A model generated the notes under the pieces. It did not search any database and had not been told where the DNA came from. It worked only from the letters and a program-made list of their open reading frames with translations. A stretch of 64,000 bases of DNA from Yponomeuta sedellus (taxonomy: Eukaryota > Arthropoda > Insecta > Lepidoptera > Yponomeutidae). The stretch is from contig OW203740.1 of NCBI GenBank assembly GCA_934045075.1, positions 13,864,346 through 13,928,345 on the forward strand, given 5' to 3'. Positions 15,101-22,157 of the stretch are shown piece by piece (position 1 is the first letter of the stretch; every line of letters begins with the position of its first letter). A program made the position numbers and the translations under genes.

Positions 15101-18100
15101 ACTTAGATAACCAGTTTATTGGTACATGCCGAGAATCGAACCCATGCAATTTGACGCATAAGGTCCCTTAAAGGGTTTCTCGCGGGAAGCCCACTTAAGG
15201 CTTTCGGAAAAATTTAATTAATTTAATAATCAAATTCTCTCTTTTTCCTTTTGTGGATCGGAACCCTTAAGGGTCATGGCACATTAAAAGCGAATCGAAG
15301 CGTCATTCTCCAAAATGTACAAAACATTATGACCCCTTTCCTCACAACGCAGAAACAACAACGACAGCTAGTTATTACCATACTTGCTTTTGCGAACGGG
15401 ACCTTTTGAGAATGGGACCTATTGAGAACGGGAGCTTTTGAGAATAAATGAAAAGGGACGGTTTGCGAACAAGACCTTATTTATTTATTTACATTTGTAA
15501 CTTAGAGCTAATGCCAAATCGCTACAAACATAGCTGTTTAATCACTTAGATACTAAAAAAACAAAAACAGAATCAGCCCTCTTCAAGCATTCCCTTGCAT
15601 TCTTCAATAATTTTCCCAAAATATGCATCAAAATGGTTCTACTACTGATACGCTACAACCGATCAGCCAGCATCTGTGCAAATACAATACTGTGGAAATT
15701 GAAAAGGAAATTAACATCGTCAGATCATCTGGCTAGGCGAGAGGAAGGGCTGTAAACGAAGGCGATCCGAGGGTAGTGGCCGACGCAGAGGGCTGTCGTT
15801 TGGTAGATAGACACGAACGTGCATTCTTGTCGACTGTTGGAGTGCAGTGGATGACAGTGGCGGGTACACAACATTCGAACACACTGAAAAATACCTACCC
15901 GGCAAAAATACAACCTATACCCAGCAGAAGGCTAAGTTTCTGGGTTGGATATATAGATAAAAACAAAGGTCGATTTTTAATCGGACACAAAGTGAAATTA
16001 AATTACTAACTATTAATTATTCTATAATAATAGATTGATTGATATCAATACTTGACTTGTTCTTACTGCTGGGGCACGGGTCTCTTTCTGCTTCGCAGGA
16101 TGGTTAGGCCAGACTCCACCACGGGCGGGGTGGCCCCCTTCACGGTTGGTGGAGGCTTGTAAGACAGTGGCGCGCTTTACTGTCAGAAGTTATTATGACC
16201 ATAGGGCCTTTGACACGACTTAACGACTGCCATTACATGACAGCCGGCACCAACGGCTTAACTTGCCTTGCGAAACACGGAAGAGGTCGGAAAAAATTAC
16301 TATCACTTGACCTCCTGTTATTGCTTAACCCTAATTGATTCCAATCACTCGGTTCCACTAGGCCACAAGAGCTTCATATTAATAGGGTTTTTAACTAAAT
16401 ATGGGCTGAGGTCTCTTTCCTTGTGGTTCTACTTGGTTTGCTGTTGTTTTGTCTGTAGAGCTAATTTATGAGCTCATGCTCCAAAATAGAGTTCATCGAC
16501 TGCACTACTTACTCTGCTCTGTGTGGGTTTCATTAAACGTTAACTGCTGGAGAGCTATGCCCCCAGCTGATCAAACTGTAGGTACCGACTGTGTACCGAA
16601 TGAGCAATGTGTCGCGACTTGCGTCACCTCTTTATTCACTGGACAGGTAGGTAGTCTGGGTTCGATATACTTCACACAATTAAATTCATTGTACCTACTT
16701 GTTAGCAAATCTTCTTGAAAGACTAGATTATTTCGATCACTTCGCGTCGCGTTAATTAACGTAATGTTAAGCTCTCGTATCTTACCGTACCTCTAACATT
16801 AGCATGTTTTAAAAACCTATTTAGAGACTAAAAATGTCACCCGTGCCATCATCTAAATAGGTTTTTAAAATTTGTCCTTAGCACGGGTTAGTGCATTAAA
16901 AATAAAAATAGTATAATCATGTGGGTACAGTGATATCGTTCCGATGTAAAACCGCAAAGTAGGTAGTCGGGGCTGTTAGTGATGCAATTTGCTTAAGCCA
17001 AATGTCGCTGCCTGTACGTAATACAGAGAATAGTGTAGAAGGTCCGAAATTTCACTGATGCCGGTGAGTCGCCCATTGGCTCAATTGGTACAGCGCTTAC
17101 ACGGATAGCCAGAGGTTGCGGGTTCGAATCCCGGCATGGGTGAAATTTTTAGCATCTAAATAGGTTTTTAAAATTTGTCCTTAGCACGGGTTAGTGCATT
17201 AAAAATAAAAATAGTATAATTAGCATGTTTGTTTGGTGTTGGATGCGGTTTAGGGATTCCAATCCTTAAGAGTACCTAGGTATCTACAGTCGCTATTCTC
17301 CTGTAGTTCGATCTCCTTTTTGAAATGCACATTTAAAATACCGGGTGAAAAGGTGAACGCACACATAAGAGAGTCGAACGCGTTTCTATGGTAACAACCT
17401 TTTATTTAAGATACCCGTGCCCCAGCAGTATGCCCCCACTGCTGGGGCAAGGGTATCTTCCTACATCGCAGTAAGGTTAGGCCATATCCACCACAGAGGC
17501 CAAGTCCGGATTGGTGTATAATTGTAAGAGGCGGGCCTTACTGTCAGAAGTTGTGAAGTGTTGAAAACGAGTTTTTTTGCTTGCCCTTTTTGAATACGTT
17601 TTTTGTCGAATCCCTGATCCCTTCGTTGACTACGGTGTAACGGTTCGGTGCGGGTTTACCTGTGGTCAGTACTTATCAACTCTTATTTAACAACACTTAT
17701 TATTTACTAGCTTTTGCCCGCGTGGCCTTTTTTTGCAACCCCGTTCTGTCCCTTAAGGGTTAAGTTTAGAAAAACGGCGAAACACATGATCAATCAGTGT
17801 GTTGAAGAGTAGGTCATTTTAAGTTTCAAGAAAATTAGACAACATTCTTTATACCCATACAAATTTTGGCAACCCTTTTCGCCCCGTTAGGGGTTGGATT
17901 TAAAAAAATCCTTCAAAAAGTCTTATTCCTTGTCTACATTATATATTATAACATTATAGACCCACTGTGCAAAATTTCACCAGCCTAGGTCCAACGGCTT
18001 GGGCTGGGCGTTGATGAGTGAGTCAGTCAGTCAGGACTTTGAATGTTATGTAGGTATAGATGTATGTAGGTACTGTATTTATTATTTTATTTTTAGGTCT

Positions 18101-21100
18101 ATGTACTTATCTATAATTTATAATCCCCGAAAAATTTATAGCACATGTGCACTGCACGTTAGATTATAATGAATATGACAATTGTTCTTGTAAACTCTCC
18201 CCCCTCGTTTATAATGTCCGTATTACCACATCAAGGGTTGGCTGGAAGAGATTTCTAATGAAATAAGCACGCCATTTACACTTTTTTTTTATTTATTTGT
18301 GATTTTTATGTGTGGAATAAAGTATTAAAGTAACACTGCGCGTGCACTATAAACTCCAACTTTCCCGCATCGGGGGCGTGCAAAGTATTTACACATTAAT
18401 GACATACTTACCATAAATGCAACGACGAATAGAGTTGGACCGCGTCGTCCCCAGGCAAACGACCTGCCTCTCACGCCAATTTCGGTTTCCAGGTACTACC
18501 TTTTGTACGCGTACTATATGAATATACGGGGGAAACGGCAGCAAGGGTACAACTACCTGAACAAGGCCTACGACGTCGCTGTGCAGCTGCCTCATAAGCC
18601 ACTCATACGTTGGGCTGAACACACTCGAGACGTTAGTAAAACTTTTTACTTGATACAGTCTATATTATTTTTAATGCACCAACCCGTGCTAAGGACAATT
18701 TTAAAAACCTATTTAGAGGCTAAAAATTCCACCCATGCCGGGAGTCGAACCCGCGACCTCTGGCTATCCGTGCCAGCGCTCTTTCCAACTGAGCTAATGG
18801 GCGACTCACCGGCAAGAGCCAGAGGTCGCGGGTTCGAATCCCGGCATGGGTGGAATTTTTAGCCTCTAAATAGGTTTTAGGTTTTTAAAATTGATACGGT
18901 CTGTTAGCTTTTAGTATCTACCTCAGCTACTATCGTATACGTATATATTCGTGTAATAGAAATATCGGAACTAATAATTACCTACATAACTTTTCAAAAT
19001 AGTGAAGAAAAGTTTTTTTCAACACACTTGCTCGTAAAGTGACTCTTATAACACCGGTTTAAGAACCATAATGCTGTCCATTATACACGCTTGCGTAATA
19101 ATATTACAGCACAAGTGCTGTAATGAATATAGTTTTAATTTTATCAACTACAGACAAATAATGACAGCAAAGAGTTTTCATATCTAAAAATAATAATTTA
19201 ATTTATATTTTATGCACGTTAGTATCAAAATACGATATCTAAACATTTATTTTCATCAAATTGCAATCAAAATAAGAAAAAGATAGACATATCTAAAAGC
19301 CAACTTGTAATTCAGAAATATCGATTTATAGGCTGTATGGAAGTTGTTACATTTGCCTAAATTTGACAGCGCGCAAATTAAAAAAGTAAGCGCGCGCCAT
19401 TTTCAATCTCAGTTCTCAAGAAATAAAACTTTTCATTGTTTATTGTGAAAATGTCGAGTTCGAGTACTGATACTGAAGAGGATATGGTTTTAACTCCGCA
19501 AGACATACTTAATGAGGCGCAAAATGCCAATGAAAGTTTGATACCCGAGAAATCTAGGGAAAAATATGTCGCAGCGTATGAAAATTTCCTAACATGGAAA
19601 ACGGAAATGAACGCGAACTCTTTTTCTGAGTCAGTATTTTTAGCGTACTTTTTATTTTTATTTACCTGTGCTTGTTTTTTATTTTCCTCACAAGTGTGTT
19701 GAAAAACGTCGTATGACACTCGTGAGCATTGGTCATTTCATTACAGACTCGGTTCCATAACTGCTCTCGCCTTCGGCTCGAGCAGTAAACCCACCTCGTC
19801 AGTAATGACCAACTTAGCTCACTAGTGTCATAATGTACTAATACAGAGCAGGAAGTAGTATTACAGAGTATTACACTCGTGTGCTTTCGGCGAAAACCGA
19901 AGCCTACTCTAGAGCCCGAGGTACCTATATTCTAGAAGCTAACAGACTGTACTAATCTAGCTCGCGGCCTTGGTTAATACTGGCCTACCATAAGCTGTAG
20001 ACTTCAACTTCTAATAAGCGAAAGCTTGTTAAATATGATCTGCTTTTGAGATCTCAGGATGCCCCTCAGTCAGTATTCAGTATTCTACGTAAACTAAGGG
20101 ATATGATAGATAAGGAAAAATAATTAATGTATGAAAAATTATCATGCTTTGAAACAAATTTATACAAAGGCGAGCTTAATACTAAATAGTATTTTCTTCC
20201 GCTAACCTGAGTGGTAGATGTAAATTAAGTAAAGGCATTGGGAGCGTGACTGGTGGTAATCCGTGGGTAGAACGATGGACTCAGCAGCTAGAACCCCAGG
20301 TTCGCTTCCCAGTGCGGGCGTATGTACCAATGGCTTTATTTTCTAAGATACATTTGTGAATTTAAAAAACCTATTTAGAGGCTAAAAATTTCACCCAGCC
20401 AGCGCTCTACCAATTGAGCTCAATTGGTAGAGCGCTGGTACGGATAGCCAGAGGTTGCGGGTTCGAATCCCGGCATGGGTGAAATTTTTATCCTCTAAAT
20501 AGGTTTTTTAAATTTGTTCCTTAGCACGGGTTATTGCATTAAAAATAAAAATAGTGTAATACATTTGTGAAGTTATCGTAGCAATACCACTCGTTAACAG
20601 TGAAGTAAAAAATCGTGACAAAACCTGATTATCTGAGGTGTTCAAATACCTCAGCGCTTGAAATTGCCAATCCGCGGTGGGCACGGTAATTAAGCCCATA
20701 TTCGGTCTCACTCTCTCTGAGAGAAGGCCGTGCCTTGGAATGGGACGTTTATAGCCCACATAAAAAATCCCCATAATGCCCGCAGTAGGTATACAGGGTG
20801 ACTTTGAATTCATTTACCGGTTTTTAAGGGGACATTCTAAACATGATTTAGAAATTCATGGCGCTAATTTAAAAATAGTGCGTCATACATAAAGCATAAA
20901 CATATAATATCAAAATGAAAAATATTTTGAATCGAAATAACTATGTATGGTTCGACCGTAATTTACTTCATTACCACGCGTGCACAACGCGGATTGGCAA
21001 TTTCAAGTGCCGAGGTTGTTGAACATCTCAGACACTCACAAATGTAAGTACATAATTTAGACATTCATGGTACTTGCCGGGATTCGAACTCGGCGAATGA

Positions 21101-22157
21101 CGGATGACGAGGGATGACGGCCTCTGTGGCGCAGCGGTACCATGCATCTGCCTACCATGCAAGAGGTTCCGGGGTCGAACCCCGGCTGGGGACAACAAAA
21201 AAAAACTCCAGGTCTTGGATGTTAACATGTTTGTGATGTCGTTGTTTCTGGTTTCCACGACACAGGGTATCCTAGTGTGGGGCCAGAAGCTATGTATGTG
21301 CCTGTATGTAAATGTTATGTTAAATTACGGTCGAACCATACATAGTTATTTCGATTCAAAATATTTTTCATTTTGATATATATGTTTATGCTTTATGACG
21401 CGCCATTTTTAAATTAGCGCCATGAGTTTCTAAATCATGTTTAGAATGTCCCCTTAAAAACCGGTGAATGAATTCAAAGTCACCCTGTATACCTACTGCG
21501 GGCATTATGGGGATTTTTTATGTGGGCTATAAACGTCCCATTCCAAGGTTGATGCGCCCTGACATCAAGTTTGGAAAAATAAATATTATCTAGACCAGCC
21601 GACCCTCGCTTGCGACTAAGTTTTATTTGATGGTTTCATTTTGGGAAAGGGCGCCAATACCAATGTCATACGAACAAGAGGTACCTATATTATTTATTAT
21701 ATTACATATTAGCGGGCGTCATAAATGAATCTCGCTCCATTCTAAAGCTTACCTTCGGTCCGGCACCGATATATTTAATTCAATTCCACATAAAGAATTC
21801 ACATTAGTAAATAACTTTAAATGCCAAAGCATTAGTACATTGTTTTATATAAGTCGGGAAAACATAATAAGTGCTGCGGCTAGACACACGAACAGAAGTT
21901 ATACCTACTCTCTAACCCTCTTATCTCAGGGAAATTTTCACCTTGTACCTACTTAAGGGAAGTCGTGACCATTATCTAATCTGTGCCTCAACTACGTTTG
22001 TCCTCAGTACTGGAACGGTAACTTGAATCATTTCGAGATCAACTTCTGGGTCGACCACATGGACCCGGATAAGGCGTTAGACTACAGAGACTTCGACCTG
22101 GAGAAGGGGGCACAGATCATTCCGTATACTTTGCCTCTGCCCAAAGACCACATTTAA
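1..22157 (+). CDS. Soluble adenylyl cyclase (ADCY10-like), 3' part, 23 exons
   Basis: This gene is the C-terminal part of a soluble adenylyl cyclase, the bicarbonate/calcium-responsive class III enzyme that makes cAMP from ATP. The catalytic domains are upstream of the window. Visible here are the distal ATPase (AAA/NTPase-like) module, including a Walker-B-like strand followed by DDESW (exon 2), the conserved GMPGWIQNFV segment (exon 4), and a long series of helical TPR-like repeats ending at a TAA at 22155-22157. Exons 2-23 as assigned total 3054 bases (1017 codons plus stop), and the phases fit at every junction, which argues against a pseudogene. Assignment is from recalled similarity to vertebrate ADCY10 across many segments. 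Large introns hold mobile elements. ADCY10-like proteins are common in insects; the symbol is left empty because insect naming is not fixed. Exon list: 1-173, 544-682, 1232-1361, 1941-2160, 2801-2924, 3331-3471, 4292-4441, 4881-4972, 5258-5365, 6275-6409, 6584-6632, 7148-7300, 7624-7736, 8282-8457, 8775-8931, 9181-9315, 11961-12082, 12413-12612, 13037-13202, 13322-13469, 13879-13985, 18493-18631, 22008-22157. Confidence 0.85.
174..1231. other. Introns 1-2 of the cyclase gene, with SINE/LINE tails
   Basis: Nothing is recognised in 174-543. In 683-1231 are two short retroposon 3' ends: 905-985 (ends CTGACGACGACGACGACA) and 1080-1140 (GAGGCCTATGTCCTGCAGTGG, then a GATGATGATGA tail). A reverse copy of the first is at 29940-30015. 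Confidence 0.55.
544..682 (+). CDS. ADCY10-like exon 2, Walker-B-like segment
   Basis: The acceptor is TTCTCCAG and the donor GTAAGA, starting in phase 0 and ending in phase 1. It encodes MFTIKDMHYADDESW and then LETKSIFIIMTL. This matches the part of the ADCY10 ATPase domain that normally reads DEAQ..D..SW. The acidic pair after the hydrophobic strand is reduced here to a single D (IKDMH), so ATPase activity of this module is uncertain. Confidence 0.85.
1232..1361 (+). CDS. ADCY10-like exon 3
   Basis: A strong pyrimidine tract precedes AAG at 1229-1231, and the donor is GTAAGC at 1362. The exon encodes a helical segment (DRWFHAALACQLLDV..) of the ATPase lid region. An alternative acceptor 6 bases downstream (start 1238) keeps the same phase and would remove two residues, so NAGNAG-like alternative splicing is possible. 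Confidence 0.8.
1538..1875 (+). mobile_element. Non-autonomous Helitron-like element
   Basis: This 338 bp element lies in intron 3. It begins TCTATATAAATAAAATTC and ends in a GC-rich segment followed by CGGGCAAAAACTAG, the 5'-TC / CTAG-3' layout of lepidopteran Helitron derivatives. No Rep/helicase gene is present. A related copy in reverse orientation is at 17707-18060. Confidence 0.65.
1941..2160 (+). CDS. ADCY10-like exon 4
   Basis: The acceptor is TATTCACCAG and the donor GTACCT. It encodes SASGGMPGWIQNFVISLVQ, the conserved segment after the sensor part of the ATPase domain, where vertebrate ADCY10 has GIPFYCEELL. It starts with one base completing the codon split from exon 3 and ends in phase 0. 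Confidence 0.85.
2801..2924 (+). CDS. ADCY10-like exon 5
   Basis: The acceptor is CCCTCAACAG and the donor GTGAGA. There are 41 codons plus one base. It encodes a linker (HLKESSKQQVQDNAMIQVAV..) between the ATPase module and the following helical domain. Confidence 0.8.
3331..3471 (+). CDS. ADCY10-like exon 6
   Basis: The acceptor is TGACTTTCAG and the donor GTAACA. It encodes TYDSLNPFEKMILKCSSVLG, matching the conserved ADCY10 stretch that reads LDSM..SHQMLVRCAAIIG in vertebrates. It is typical of the winged-helix region that follows an AAA/NACHT-type ATPase. Confidence 0.85.
4128..4201. repeat. 74 bp near-perfect palindrome (36 bp arms)
   Basis: The left arm 4128-4163 (AGATTGACAAATTGTCATAA..) is the exact reverse complement of 4166-4201, with only AC between. 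It may be a short MITE remnant or a cruciform-forming site within intron 6. Confidence 0.85.
4292..4441 (+). CDS. ADCY10-like exon 7
   Basis: The acceptor CCCCGCTCTACAG fits the incoming phase, and the donor is probably GTGAGA at 4442. It encodes IAKLFDIQVLECEGGDFI, matching the TLVESNIFYC segment of vertebrate ADCY10. An earlier, weaker donor at 4389 (GTTGAC), paired with acceptor 4879, would also keep frame, so the 3' end is less certain than the 5' end. Confidence 0.7.
4881..4972 (+). CDS. ADCY10-like exon 8
   Basis: It encodes HYAFCGYMKFKHTLFRTTTY followed by ELL, matching the conserved RFCNPMMQKTAYELW segment. The donor is GTAGGT. The start is 4881 (after GTAGAG) if exon 7 ends at 4441, or 4879 (after CTGTAG) with the alternative exon 7 donor. 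Confidence 0.75.
4973..6274. other. Introns 8-9, no further genes
   Basis: Outside exon 9 there is no open frame with a recognisable product, no clear repeat and no RNA gene. Confidence 0.5.
5258..5365 (+). CDS. ADCY10-like exon 9 with Cys-rich CTTCGAGC motif
   Basis: The acceptor is TTGTTCACAG and the donor GTAAGT, with 36 codons in phase 0 at both ends. It encodes MYLERYTRRCTTCGAGCF, equivalent to the HRCDHCRGRDF segment of vertebrate ADCY10. Clustered cysteines are thus a family feature, and four lie within 12 residues if the neighbours are counted. Confidence 0.85.
6275..6409 (+). CDS. ADCY10-like exon 10
   Basis: The acceptor is TTTTGCAG and the donor GTAAGA, with 45 codons in phase 0. 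It encodes a charged, probably disordered linker (ESEEMMRMRQQILALNDETK..). No family motif is recognised; it is assigned by splice sites and phase. Confidence 0.75.
6584..6632 (+). CDS. ADCY10-like exon 11 (micro-exon)
   Basis: This 49-base exon (acceptor CCCATTTAG, donor GTAAAC) encodes SMSNMLGTAAYNNSSGG. It is short and low in complexity, but its phases (0 in, 1 out) are what its neighbours require. Confidence 0.65.
7148..7300 (+). CDS. ADCY10-like exon 12
   Basis: The acceptor is TTATTTCTAG and the donor GTAATC. It encodes FSSIDLANCECWDILLTAYD, equivalent to the ESCQCEEILEIV segment of ADCY10 that opens the C-terminal TPR-like array. Confidence 0.85.
7490..7533. repeat. Perfect 19 bp-arm hairpin
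   Basis: TAAACATACTCATTAAGGG (7490-7508) is followed by a 6-base spacer and its exact reverse complement (7515-7533). Confidence 0.85.
7624..7736 (+). CDS. ADCY10-like exon 13, TPR-like
   Basis: The acceptor is CTTTGCAG and the donor GTAAGA. It encodes YLEYADLSMIRFNIPQAMRL, a helix-turn-helix with the A/Y spacing of a TPR repeat. It corresponds to the LEIASAYLIFCDNYMAYMYL part of ADCY10. Confidence 0.85.
8282..8457 (+). CDS. ADCY10-like exon 14, TPR-like
   Basis: The acceptor is GTTTTCCCCAG and the donor GTGAGA. It encodes LRGWSIFGQGDIMEAKKHLL and then QALKLY, a good TPR repeat (W/G/Y/A/A pattern). It matches the SLKGEVCFNMGQIVLAKKML repeat in the vertebrate protein. Confidence 0.87.
8775..8931 (+). 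CDS. ADCY10-like exon 15
   Basis: The acceptor is CATTCCAG and the donor GTAAGT. One base completes the previous codon, followed by 52 codons. It encodes an all-helical stretch (FYEEVATTLHLLYLLFT) in the TPR-like region. Confidence 0.83.
9181..9315 (+). CDS. ADCY10-like exon 16
   Basis: The acceptor is AATTTCACAG and the donor GTAAGT, with 45 codons in phase 0. It encodes DLAAKRAFNFAIETDSNF.., a TPR-like helix pair. The following intron (2.6 kb) contains the hAT-like element. Confidence 0.83.
9466..11668. mobile_element. hAT-like DNA element with nested retrotransposon fragment
   Basis: The ends are CAGTGGCGTAC and GTTACGCCACTG (terminal inverted repeat CAGTGGCGTA). The flanking 8-mers AGTGCCCC (9458-9465) and AATGCCAC (11669-11676) agree at 6 of 8 positions, as expected for an old hAT-type 8 bp duplication. 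No hAT transposase is visible. The interior is AT-rich sequence plus the reverse-strand reverse transcriptase fragment at 9852-11391. It lies wholly in intron 16 of the cyclase gene. Confidence 0.6.
9852..11391 (-). pseudogene. Non-LTR retrotransposon RT plus restriction-like endonuclease, truncated and frameshifted
   Basis: Read on the minus strand. The first open part (11391-10669) holds the reverse transcriptase palm with the catalytic box WYLDDGTIGG. The second (10733-9852), in another frame, holds the thumb and a C-terminal Cys/His cluster (CDICQSHYCVCSAG..HGLHC), then KRPDG and LWDATC. This is the RPDG/WD pattern of a PD-(D/E)XK (restriction-like) endonuclease, as in R2/NeSL/HERO-type elements. 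The N-terminal fingers and any zinc-finger region are missing. One frameshift at about 10700 separates the parts, so it is a dead copy. The exact clade is not settled. Confidence 0.65.
11961..12082 (+). CDS. ADCY10-like exon 17
   Basis: The acceptor is TTTACAATCAG and the donor GTAAGT, phase 0 in and 2 out. It encodes CVKLQNMAVKLCSRKR.. and a helix ending NIFLF. It resumes the frame after the transposon-bearing intron. Confidence 0.8.
12413..12612 (+). CDS. ADCY10-like exon 18
   Basis: The acceptor is GGTTTCTTCCAG and the donor GTAAGT, 200 bases. It encodes GMTVMGMLPNLSDMATRQLL and further amphipathic helices (DLRLQEMVPIMREFF). It corresponds to the LGSRALQMW..SLCRLSRCLL region. Confidence 0.85.
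13037..13202 (+). CDS. ADCY10-like exon 19
   Basis: The acceptor is CGTTCTAG and the donor GTAAGA. It encodes WYHYFALAILLDTGYCVETF and then DSCERF, matching the FYFVCLDILLYSGFVYRTFEECLEF segment of ADCY10 closely enough to anchor the assignment. Confidence 0.88.
13322..13469 (+). CDS. ADCY10-like exon 20
   Basis: The acceptor is GATATTTTCAG and the donor GTGAAT. One base is followed by 49 codons. It encodes GLWERTMIWQEKIKG.. then SRLVEGLLIALVNE, equivalent to the YSSVAIWYARLQEWDNFYKF..YMEGQVLHL part of the family. Confidence 0.82.
13879..13985 (+). CDS. ADCY10-like exon 21
   Basis: The acceptor is ATTCTTTCAG and the donor GTAGGT. It encodes a charged linker (NPRKAAELDKNVKSVFKDIK..). A 4.5 kb intron rich in repeats follows. 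Confidence 0.8.
14730..14990 (+). repeat. Dispersed repeat family copy (RTE-type 3' region)
   Basis: This is one of six copies in the window sharing AGGAAGAGACCCGTGCCCCA and CAATCCTCCACCAACCCGG. The others are 16065-16300 (-), 17415-17560 (-), 24560-24640 (+), 43805-43925 (-) and 56670-56922 (+). The copy at 43805 sits beside an RTE-like LINE 3' end, so the family is probably a LINE 3' region or a SINE derived from it. Confidence 0.65.
15394..15441. repeat. Three tandem 16 bp units
   Basis: GAACGGGACCTTTTGA, GAATGGGACCTATTGA and GAACGGGAGCTTTTGA follow one another directly. A degraded continuation (GGGACGGTTTGCGAACAAGA) follows. Confidence 0.8.
16065..16300 (-). repeat. Dispersed repeat family copy (reverse)
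   Basis: Contains TGCTGGGGCACGGGTCTCTT and TCCACCACGGGCGG, the reverse complement of the family seen at 14730-14990. Confidence 0.65.
16810..17219 (+). mobile_element. tRNA-like hairpin SINE, copy a
   Basis: It is flanked by TTAGCATGTTT (16799-16809 and 17220-17230). The left arm TAAAAACCTATTTAGAGACT is cut short after about 40 bases. A full sense unit follows with A-box (TGGCTCAATTGGTACAGC), B-box (GGTTCGAATCC) and acceptor-like ends, and the copy ends in ATTAAAAATAAAAATAG. The anticodon loop region (ACGGATA) has C instead of T before the triplet, so it is not a working tRNA gene. Confidence 0.75.
17415..17560 (-). repeat. Dispersed repeat family copy (reverse)
   Basis: Contains ACTGCTGGGGCAAGGGTATC and the CCACCACAGAGG segment of the family described at 14730. 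Confidence 0.6.
17707..18060 (-). mobile_element. Non-autonomous Helitron-like element, reverse copy
   Basis: It starts CTAGCTTTTGCCCGCG and ends GGACTTTGAATG..TATAGA, the reverse complement of the element at 1538-1875 with moderate divergence. Confidence 0.65.
18493..18631 (+). CDS. ADCY10-like exon 22
   Basis: The acceptor is CGGTTTCCAG and the donor GTTAGT, phase 2 in and 0 out. It encodes YYLLYAYYMNIRGKRQQGYN and then YLNKAYDVAVQLP, matching the RLYHLMAYVCILMGDGQKCGLFLNTALRL segment. A hairpin SINE has inserted only 30 bases downstream of the donor. Confidence 0.86.
18662..18890 (-). mobile_element. tRNA-like hairpin SINE, copy b
   Basis: It is flanked by TTGATACAGTCT (18650-18661) and TTGATACGGTCT (18891-18902), 11 of 12 identical. 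In forward reading it starts with the T-rich tail (TATTATTTTTAATGCACC), then an antisense tRNA-like arm, then a sense arm sharing GGTCGCGGGTTCGAATCCCG. The insertion split the end of the TIR element at 18650-19950, so it is younger than that element. Confidence 0.75.
19436..19702 (+). pseudogene. Fragment of tyrosine-recombinase-like (Crypton-type) N-terminal domain
   Basis: An ATG at 19451 opens MSSSSTDTEEDMVL.., followed by LIPEKSREKYVAAYENFLTW and NSFSESVFLAYF. The pattern of a basic helix, WK, then a helix ending LLAYF resembles the SAM-like core-binding domain that precedes the catalytic domain in insect Crypton/tyrosine-recombinase proteins. The frame then runs into hydrophobic non-conserved sequence and stops, and no catalytic R..HxxR..Y part follows. 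The assignment is from recall of the family pattern and is tentative. Confidence 0.45.
20245..20335 (+). repeat. tRNA-derived SINE fragment
   Basis: GTGGTAATCCGTGGGTAGAA, then CCCAGGTTCGCTTCCCAGTG, forms degraded A and B boxes, followed by GGGCGTATGTACCAATGG. A fuller reverse copy is at 57300-57455. Confidence 0.55.
20361..20569 (+). mobile_element. tRNA-like hairpin SINE, copy c
   Basis: It is flanked by TACATTTGTGAA (20349-20360 and 20570-20581, identical). The left antisense half and right sense half meet at GAGCTC; the left half has a small internal deletion. It ends in ATTAAAAATAAAAATAGTG. It is one of the simplest two-arm versions. Confidence 0.8.
20733..21548. repeat. Long inverted repeat (about 230 bp arms) with SINE in loop
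   Basis: The left arm 20733-20965 (CCTTGGAATGGGACG.. to ..ACCGTAATTTA) is closely matched in reverse by 21321-21548. The loop holds further inverted sequence (CGCGGATTGGCAATTTCAAG) and the SINE at 21119-21320. Confidence 0.75.
21119..21320 (+). mobile_element. tRNA-derived SINE (GCGCAGCGGTA family)
   Basis: CCTCTGTGGCGCAGCGGTA gives an A-box and GGTTCCGGGGTCGAACCCCG a B-box and T-stem, then an A-run, then a body with CAGGTCTTGGATGTTAACAT and TGTATGTAAATGTTATGT. A reverse copy is at 26035-26245 and a partial one at 59165-59275. Confidence 0.7.
22008..22157 (+). CDS. ADCY10-like last exon 23
   Basis: The acceptor is TTGTCCTCAG. The 49 codons plus TAA encode HFEINFWVDHMDPDKALDYR and a C-terminus ending PLPKDHI. 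Possible AATAAA signals occur at 22718-22723 and near 22812, but no polyadenylation site can be fixed from sequence alone. Confidence 0.82.
   Translation, partial: YWNGNLNHFEINFWVDHMDPDKALDYRDFDLEKGAQIIPYTLPLPKDHI

Larger units (their letters stand above)
13986..18492. other. Intron 21: repeat-rich, no genes
   Basis: This 4.5 kb intron holds three copies of a LINE/SINE 3'-end repeat (14730-14990, 16065-16300, 17415-17560), a tRNA-like SINE fragment near 15110-15155, a 16 bp tandem repeat (15394-15441), a hairpin SINE (16810-17219) and a Helitron (17707-18060). Open frames in between have no recognisable product. Confidence 0.6.
18650..19950 (+). mobile_element. TIR element carrying a recombinase-like domain
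   Basis: The left end reads (T)ACAGTCT followed, after the SINE insertion, by GTTAGCTTTTAG. The right end GAAGCTAACAGACTGTA (about 19934-19951) is its reverse complement. A short deletion derivative with the same ends is at 58936-59157. Internally there is a long palindromic stretch (TATGACACT..GTCATT / AATGACC..AGTGTCATA at 19711-19834) and the coding fragment at 19436-19702. The boundaries are accurate to a few bases. Confidence 0.5.
18632..22007. other. Intron 22: nested mobile elements, no host genes
   Basis: It contains a TIR element (about 18650-19950) interrupted by a hairpin SINE, a tRNA-like SINE at 20245-20330, another hairpin SINE (20361-20569) and a long inverted repeat with a SINE in its loop (20733-21548). 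21560-22007 shows nothing recognisable. Confidence 0.6.

Noticed and set aside
15394..15441. CRISPR-like array
   Set aside because: Only three adjacent 16 bp units without spacers, in a eukaryotic intron.
21119..21190. A Gly- or Ala-type tRNA gene
   Set aside because: It is fused to an A-run and a SINE body that recurs at 26035 and 59165, so it is a SINE head.
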